Shown one piece after another: positions 15,721 to 19,600 of a DNA stretch of 19,600 nt (the first letter of the stretch is position 1; every line of letters starts with the position of its first letter). This DNA comes from Actinomycetes bacterium. GTDB lineage: Bacteria > Actinomycetota > Actinomycetes > Actinomycetales > Cellulomonadaceae. The position numbers and the translations under genes were made by a program. The notes beneath the pieces were generated by a model. That model made no database searches. It worked only from the letters and a program-made list of their open reading frames with translations, and was not told the DNA's origin. The DNA lies in NCBI GenBank assembly GCA_023460255.1, contig JAEWQZ010000052.1:1-19600 (forward strand), written 5' to 3'.

Positions 15721-16356
15721 ATGAGCACCCGCGACCTGCCCTACAGCCCCGCCGTGTCGGCGGTGCTCGAGCCTCTGCGCACCGGCTTCCGGTACGTCAA
15801 CAGGTACCTGGCCGTCCCGATGATCAGGTGCGGCGCGGGGCCGCTCCTGGTCACCCCGCAGGGCGGCTCGATCCTCGTCCTGCGCACCCGCGGCCGGAAG
15901 TCCGGCCTCGTCCGGGAGGCGCCGCTCGGCTACGCGGTGGTGGACGGCCGCGTCGTCGTGGTGGCCGGCTACGGCCGGGGCGCCCACTGGTTCCGCAACG
16001 CGCTCGCCGACCCGCAGGTGGAGGTGGCGCTGCCCGGCGCCGTCTTCGCGGGCACCGCCGAGGAGATCACCGACCCGGCAGAGCGCCGTCGCGCGTTCCG
16101 GGTCGCGGCAGCCGCGCTCGGCACGGTCGGGCGGCTCACGCTCGGCGACGTGGCGACGATGCCCGACGACGAGGTCGACACGCTCGCCGAGGCCTTCCCG
16201 GTGCTCGCCGTGACACCGACGGCCGTCCGGACCGGACCGTACGAGCCGGGCGGCGCCTACGCCCGACGCGGGGACTGGCTGTGGTTCGGGGCCCTCGCCG
16301 CGCTCGTCCTCCGGTGCCTCCGGCGACGGCGCCGCCGCCGGGGAAGCTGCCGCTGA
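15721..16356 (+). CDS. Ddn-type deazaflavin (F420)-dependent oxidoreductase with C-terminal membrane/poly-Arg tail
   Basis: 211 residues. The core matches the F420H2-dependent nitroreductase/quinone reductase (Ddn) family: LVLRTRGRKSGLVREAPLGY (52-71), VVVVAGYGRGAHWFRNALADPQVEV (78-102). These enzymes use reduced coenzyme F420, typically at the membrane on quinones or other planar substrates. After residue 184 a hydrophobic stretch (WLWFGALAALVL) leads into a run of arginines ending RCLRRRRRRRGSCR. This looks like a tail anchor with a strongly positive cytoplasmic end, which I do not associate with standard Ddn proteins. ATG 15721 is chosen by fit to the family N-terminus; an in-frame ATG at 15661 would add 20 unlikely residues. 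Confidence 0.88.
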   Translation: MSTRDLPYSPAVSAVLEPLRTGFRYVNRYLAVPMIRCGAGPLLVTPQGGSILVLRTRGRKSGLVREAPLGYAVVDGRVVVVAGYGRGAHWFRNALADPQVEVALPGAVFAGTAEEITDPAERRRAFRVAAAALGTVGRLTLGDVATMPDDEVDTLAEAFPVLAVTPTAVRTGPYEPGGAYARRGDWLWFGALAALVLRCLRRRRRRRGSCR

Positions 16357-16361
16357 CAGCT

Positions 16362-16398
16362 CGGCGTCGGCGGCGCGTCGTCCGGGCCCGCGACGCCG
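16362..16398 (+). terminator. Possible terminator after the Ddn-like gene
   Basis: CGGCGTCG (16362-16369) pairs with CGACGCCG (16391-16398); GCGTCG at 16375-16380 offers a competing, tighter stem. No T-tract. It lies between the stop at 16356 and the next promoter box. Confidence 0.35.
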
Positions 16399-16409
16399 CG
16401 CGGTCCCCC

Positions 16410-16415
16410 TAGACT
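16410..16415 (+). promoter_or_regulatory. -10 box of the three-gene membrane-protein operon
   Basis: TAGACT ends 6 nt before the GTG at 16422, the same hexamer and spacing as at ilvD and gatC. This suggests a leaderless transcript and fixes the start codon. Confidence 0.6.
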
Positions 16416-16421
16416 CGCGCC

Positions 16422-17111
16422 GTGTCCCCACGGCGTCCGCTCCTGCGCGTCCGGCGCCTGGACCGTTCCGCCGTGGGCCGCCGGCTCGCCGACCAGCCGC
16501 TGCGCAACCTCGGCGTGATCGGGGCCGGCCTCGTCCTGGTGAGCACCGCCGCGTTCGGCGGCCTCGAGCCGGCCGAGACGTCCGGGCCCGCCGGCTTCGG
16601 CTTCGGGGACACCGTCCACGCGGCCCCGATCGACGTCACGGTGGACCGCGTCACCTGGGTCGACGGACCGATCCCCGGGATCTACCTCACCGACGACGCG
16701 AACCGCTGGATCGGCGTCGTCGCCACGGTGCGCACCGACCACACGGCCTCGCTCTCGGCCGAGCCCGCGCAGACCGTCGGGCTCGCCGGCATCGACGGGC
16801 TGGTGGCCGAGCCTCGGGCCGGGGACGTCGTCCTGTCCTCCGACCAGGTGCTCATGGCCGACACCAGCCGCCTGTCCCCCATGCAGCCCGGCCTGACGTA
16901 CGAGGTCGTCTTCCTCTTCGAGCAGGACGGCGACGTGCCCGCGCCCGACGAGGTCGAGGTGGTCCTGTACGGCCACACCTGGCGTGCCGACAGCTTCGAC
17001 GGCACGTTCGGCTGGAAGGACCCCGCGGTCGTCGCCCGTGCGACGCTGCCGGCCCGTCCAGGCGGCGAGGCCGATGCCGACGAGGGCGCCGACGAGGACG
17101 GGGACGCATGA
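16422..17111 (+). CDS. Uncharacterised single-pass membrane protein, first of a three-gene set
   Basis: 229 residues, not assigned to a named family. A basic cytoplasmic N-terminus (SPRRPLLRVRRLDRSAVGRR) precedes one membrane helix at about 28-46. An extracytoplasmic domain (about 60-212) has alternating beta-strand patterns: IDVTVDRVTWVDG, NRWIGVVATVRT, YEVVFLFEQDG and VEVVLYGHTWRADS. The layout resembles DUF4352/TRF2-like immunoglobulin-type sandwiches, but this is a guess. The C-terminus is Asp/Glu/Gly-rich (GGEADADEGADEDGDA). GTG 16422 is set by the promoter box. The stop overlaps the next gene as ATGA. Confidence 0.85.
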   Translation: MSPRRPLLRVRRLDRSAVGRRLADQPLRNLGVIGAGLVLVSTAAFGGLEPAETSGPAGFGFGDTVHAAPIDVTVDRVTWVDGPIPGIYLTDDANRWIGVVATVRTDHTASLSAEPAQTVGLAGIDGLVAEPRAGDVVLSSDQVLMADTSRLSPMQPGLTYEVVFLFEQDGDVPAPDEVEVVLYGHTWRADSFDGTFGWKDPAVVARATLPARPGGEADADEGADEDGDA

Positions 17112-17692
17112 CGACAGCCCTGCGGCGCTCGGGCGTCGCCGTCCTCGTGCTCGCCGCCCTCGCGGTCGGCCGCGTCGTGACCACGGCGTGGCCACTCGAG
17201 GACCGGCTCTCCGAGCCCTTCGTCCGCTCCGGTGCCGTGGGCGCCCAGGTGGACCTGCGGTACGCGCGGGTGACCGCCGGCGAACCCGTCGGCGCTCCGG
17301 CGGCCGAGGTCTCGGGCGCGCTCCTCGCCACGCCCGGCGTGTGGGTGCTCGTCCCCCTCGCCGTCGTGGCCGAGGGCGAGCCCCGCCGGCTCGCCTACGC
17401 GGTGGTCGTCGGGGCCGACGGTCGCGAGTACGCGGCGCGCGGCCTCCGCAGCCAGGTCGCGCTCGGCACGGCCACCCCCGGGATCGCCCACCACGGCGCG
17501 GTGCTCGTCGAGCTGCCGCCCGAGGCCGCCGTGGGCGCACTGCTGCGCGTCGCGCTCGACCCGTGGGACCAGCGGGCCGACGACATGGCCGAGATCGAGC
17601 TCGGCATCACGGCCTCCGACGTCGCGGCCTGGCAGGCGAACGACGACCCCGTCGTGCTCCCGTACCCGTCCGACACCCCGCCGGAGGCGTGA
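17108..17692 (+). CDS. Uncharacterised single-pass membrane protein, second of three
   Basis: 194 residues, no recognised family. One N-terminal helix (about 8-22, GVAVLVLAALAVGRVV) after a short basic start is followed by an extracytoplasmic domain. Strand-like runs include AQVDLRYARVTAG, VWVLVPLAVVAEG, RLAYAVVVGADGREYAARG and AVLVELPPEAA. The pattern is similar in design to the gene before it, suggesting related folds. It overlaps the first gene by 4 bases and the third by one, so the three are translated together and may form a complex. Confidence 0.85.
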   Translation: MTTALRRSGVAVLVLAALAVGRVVTTAWPLEDRLSEPFVRSGAVGAQVDLRYARVTAGEPVGAPAAEVSGALLATPGVWVLVPLAVVAEGEPRRLAYAVVVGADGREYAARGLRSQVALGTATPGIAHHGAVLVELPPEAAVGALLRVALDPWDQRADDMAEIELGITASDVAAWQANDDPVVLPYPSDTPPEA

Positions 17693-18297
17693 TGAGCTGG
17701 TGGCGGCGGAACCGCTGGGCCCTGGCCGCGCTGCTGCCCGCACTGGCGCTCGCCCTGGTCGCGAGCTCGGACCGGGTCAGCGCGTACTACTGGAGCGCCG
17801 ACCTGCACGACCCGCGGCGTGCCGACCAGGGTGAGTGGCTGGAGCACCGCGACCGCGTCCCGACGGTCTCGGGTGAGCAGGCCATCGACCTGGCGGTGCG
17901 CCTCGACGGCCTCACCAGGACCGACAGCGGCTGGGAGTCCTGGTCCGACCTGGCCCTGCCCCCGGGTGCACGCGCCGTGCGCGTCGACCTCACCCTGCGC
18001 GCCGACCCGGACGAGCCGTTGGTCACCTGCGCACTCGCCGTGCGCGACGCGGACGGCACGCGCTACGACTACCGCTGGGATGCGGCTGGCGGCTCCCAGC
18101 CCTCCTCACCCTGCGTCCCGCCCGACGCCACCGGTCCCTGGCCGGCGGCGGACTACATCGAGCCCGATCCGGACGCACCGCAGCGCCCGGCCGAGTGGAG
18201 CGTGGCGCCCGTCGTCGTCGTGCCCGACGACGTGGAGATCACCGAGGTGCTGCTCTGGTGGGGGCCGCCGACCTACCTGGTGCTGTCCGCCGGCTGA
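17692..18297 (+). CDS. Uncharacterised single-pass membrane protein, third of three
   Basis: 201 residues, no recognised family. MSWWRRNRW precedes a membrane helix (about 9-25), then a Tyr/Trp-rich start of the outer domain (VSAYYWSADLHD). Strand patterns AVRVDLTLRAD, LVTCALAVRDADGTRYDYRW, WSVAPVVVVPDD and ITEVLLWWG fit a beta sandwich. Two cysteines (in VTCAL and SPCVPP) could form a disulfide outside the cell. The start overlaps the preceding stop as TGATG. The last 25 bases overlap the 3' end of the convergent membrane-protein gene. Confidence 0.85.
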   Translation: MSWWRRNRWALAALLPALALALVASSDRVSAYYWSADLHDPRRADQGEWLEHRDRVPTVSGEQAIDLAVRLDGLTRTDSGWESWSDLALPPGARAVRVDLTLRADPDEPLVTCALAVRDADGTRYDYRWDAAGGSQPSSPCVPPDATGPWPAADYIEPDPDAPQRPAEWSVAPVVVVPDDVEITEVLLWWGPPTYLVLSAG

Positions 18298-19595
18298 GGC
18301 TCCTCGGCCGGCGCCTCGGCAGCCACCGTCGCCAGCACGCGGTCGACCGCCGCAGCGAGCAGCGCGATCGTCACCGTCAGGCCGATCGCGTGGGTGACGG
18401 TCTCCACGTGCGGGGCGAAGGAGAGCCACGTCCGCCACGGCTGCGGGCCCGCCAGCGTCCGCACGCCCAGGGCCAGCAGGTCCTCCAGCCGCAGCGCGAC
18501 GAGGAAGGCCAGGGCGAAGACGAGCATCGGCCCGAGGCCGGCGACGGCGAGCTGCCGGATCCCGTTGACGAGCCCGCTGAAGCGCGCCTTGAGGTCGCCG
18601 ACGACGGGCTGGAGCGCCTGGACGACCCAGCGCCGGACCGGGCCCGGCACCCGCTCGACGGTCCGGGGCGTCGTCACGCGCAGCGGCCGTGCGGGGATCT
18701 TCCGGCCGAAGACCACGGCTCCGACGGTCAGCCACGCCAGCGGGACGACGACGAGGTCGTCGAGGCTGCCGAGAATCTGGACGAGCTGGTCCATGACCGC
18801 GTCCACCGGTCCGGCGACGGGGCCGAGGAGGCCGAGGAACGACTCCCACCACCCGATGACGATGTCGATCGCGCGGCGGCTCTCGACCCACGCCCAGAGG
18901 TCCTCCCGGTAGCCGGTGAAGAAGGCGGCCAGGAGGATCAGCCAGAGCCCCTCCAGGTACGCGCCGGCGAACCCCAGGGCCCGGGCGTTCAGGCGGCCCT
19001 CGAGCCGCGCGATCGCCCAGCGGAGGACGACGGCGACGACGACGACGGCGCCGATCGCCCAGCCCGACGCGGGGAGCGCCCGTGCGAAGTTCGTGGTCTG
19101 GTCCCCCGACCAGATGTCCCTCGTGAACTCGGCCGCGACGATCGCGTTCTGGTACCGCCTGCGGTCCTCGGCGAGGTACCCGTAGGAGGCGTAGACCGCG
19201 AGGAACGGGACGAGCACCGAGGCGAGCACGTCGATGACGCGACGCTCGTGGCGCGTCGTCGGGTCCGGTGGCGCGTCGGCCCGCGCGGCGGCCGAGAGCG
19301 CGGGCAGGCTGCCGCGCATCGCCAGCAGCATGAGCACGATCGCCGCGACGGACCCGAGCGGCCCGAGCACGAGGACGGCGAAGCCCAGGGTGGCGTCGGT
19401 CTCGGAGACCCAGGTGGCCGCCCAGATCGCGCCCATCCGCACGGCACCGCCCAGCAGGGCGATGGTCAGCAGCACCGGCCAGTGCCGCAGCCACAGCCGG
19501 CCGCCGGCGACGACGACCCGGCCGAGGTCGCCGACAAGGGCTCGCACGCGTGATGCGGGACGTGCCGCGGGCGCATCGCCCGACGCGGGGAGCAC
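18273..19595 (-). CDS. Large polytopic membrane protein, possibly 5'-incomplete
   Basis: 440 residues from a GTG at 19595, but the frame stays open to the right edge, so the start may lie outside the window. Hydrophobic segments near 40-62, 70-93, 121-141, 175-194, 206-228, 278-296, 352-372 and 396-416 give about eight membrane helices. Between helices 3 and 4 is a charged segment (EDRRRYQNAIVAAEFTRDIW). Between 300 and 350 a basic cytoplasmic stretch contains PGPVRRWVVQALQPVV. No transporter, kinase or transferase motif is visible. It converges on and overlaps the three-gene operon, so a functional link is suggested only by proximity. Confidence 0.82.
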   Translation of the reverse strand: MLPASGDAPAARPASRVRALVGDLGRVVVAGGRLWLRHWPVLLTIALLGGAVRMGAIWAATWVSETDATLGFAVLVLGPLGSVAAIVLMLLAMRGSLPALSAAARADAPPDPTTRHERRVIDVLASVLVPFLAVYASYGYLAEDRRRYQNAIVAAEFTRDIWSGDQTTNFARALPASGWAIGAVVVVAVVLRWAIARLEGRLNARALGFAGAYLEGLWLILLAAFFTGYREDLWAWVESRRAIDIVIGWWESFLGLLGPVAGPVDAVMDQLVQILGSLDDLVVVPLAWLTVGAVVFGRKIPARPLRVTTPRTVERVPGPVRRWVVQALQPVVGDLKARFSGLVNGIRQLAVAGLGPMLVFALAFLVALRLEDLLALGVRTLAGPQPWRTWLSFAPHVETVTHAIGLTVTIALLAAAVDRVLATVAAEAPAEEPQPADSTR

Positions 19596-19600
19596 CTCGC

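Overview
The window is very GC-rich DNA with strong G/C third-position bias. Gene content (actinobacterial-type GatCAB operon, a CUT1 sugar transporter without its own ATPase, a Ddn-like deazaflavin oxidoreductase, start codons placed 6-7 nt after TANNNT boxes) fits a high-GC actinobacterium. A Cellulomonas-like member of the Micrococcales is my best guess, by inference only. I see no IS elements, phage genes, CRISPR arrays, tRNA or rRNA. It reads as core chromosome, with one uncharacterised membrane-protein block at the right end. No gene-free stretch exceeds 300 bases.

Left part (2-3486): the 3' part of a secreted beta-propeller-like protein (+) runs tail-to-tail into ilvD (-). Upstream of ilvD, on the same strand, lies a fusion of a pterin carbinolamine dehydratase-like domain and a glyoxalase-like domain. 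Middle left (3593-8014): a three-gene sugar importer (binding lipoprotein, MalF-type and MalG-type permeases; -) ends in tandem hairpins. It is divergent from a LacI-family repressor (+). The 110-bp gap between them holds a consensus -35, a -10 for the repressor, and an AT-rich palindromic operator between or overlapping them, so the repressor probably controls both directions. No ATPase is encoded; a shared MsiK-like ATPase elsewhere is expected.

Middle (8055-12898): gatC-gatA-gatB-GNAT acetyltransferase-2-hydroxyacid dehydrogenase form one minus-strand operon with 4-nt start/stop overlaps at three of four junctions. Its promoter box sits 7 nt before the gatC start. Divergently, a two-component pair (13033-15150; +) encodes a four-helix-sensor histidine kinase and a NarL/LuxR-type regulator. 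The pair is preceded by two perfect palindromes and separated internally by a large hairpin.

Right part (15161-19595): a short conserved protein of a family often labelled CpaE (-), a Ddn-type F420-dependent oxidoreductase with an unusual membrane/poly-Arg tail (+), then a tight operon of three small membrane-anchored proteins with extracytoplasmic beta-rich domains (16422-18297; +). These overlap tail-to-tail with a gene for a large polytopic membrane protein (-). That last block is the part most likely to hold undescribed biology.
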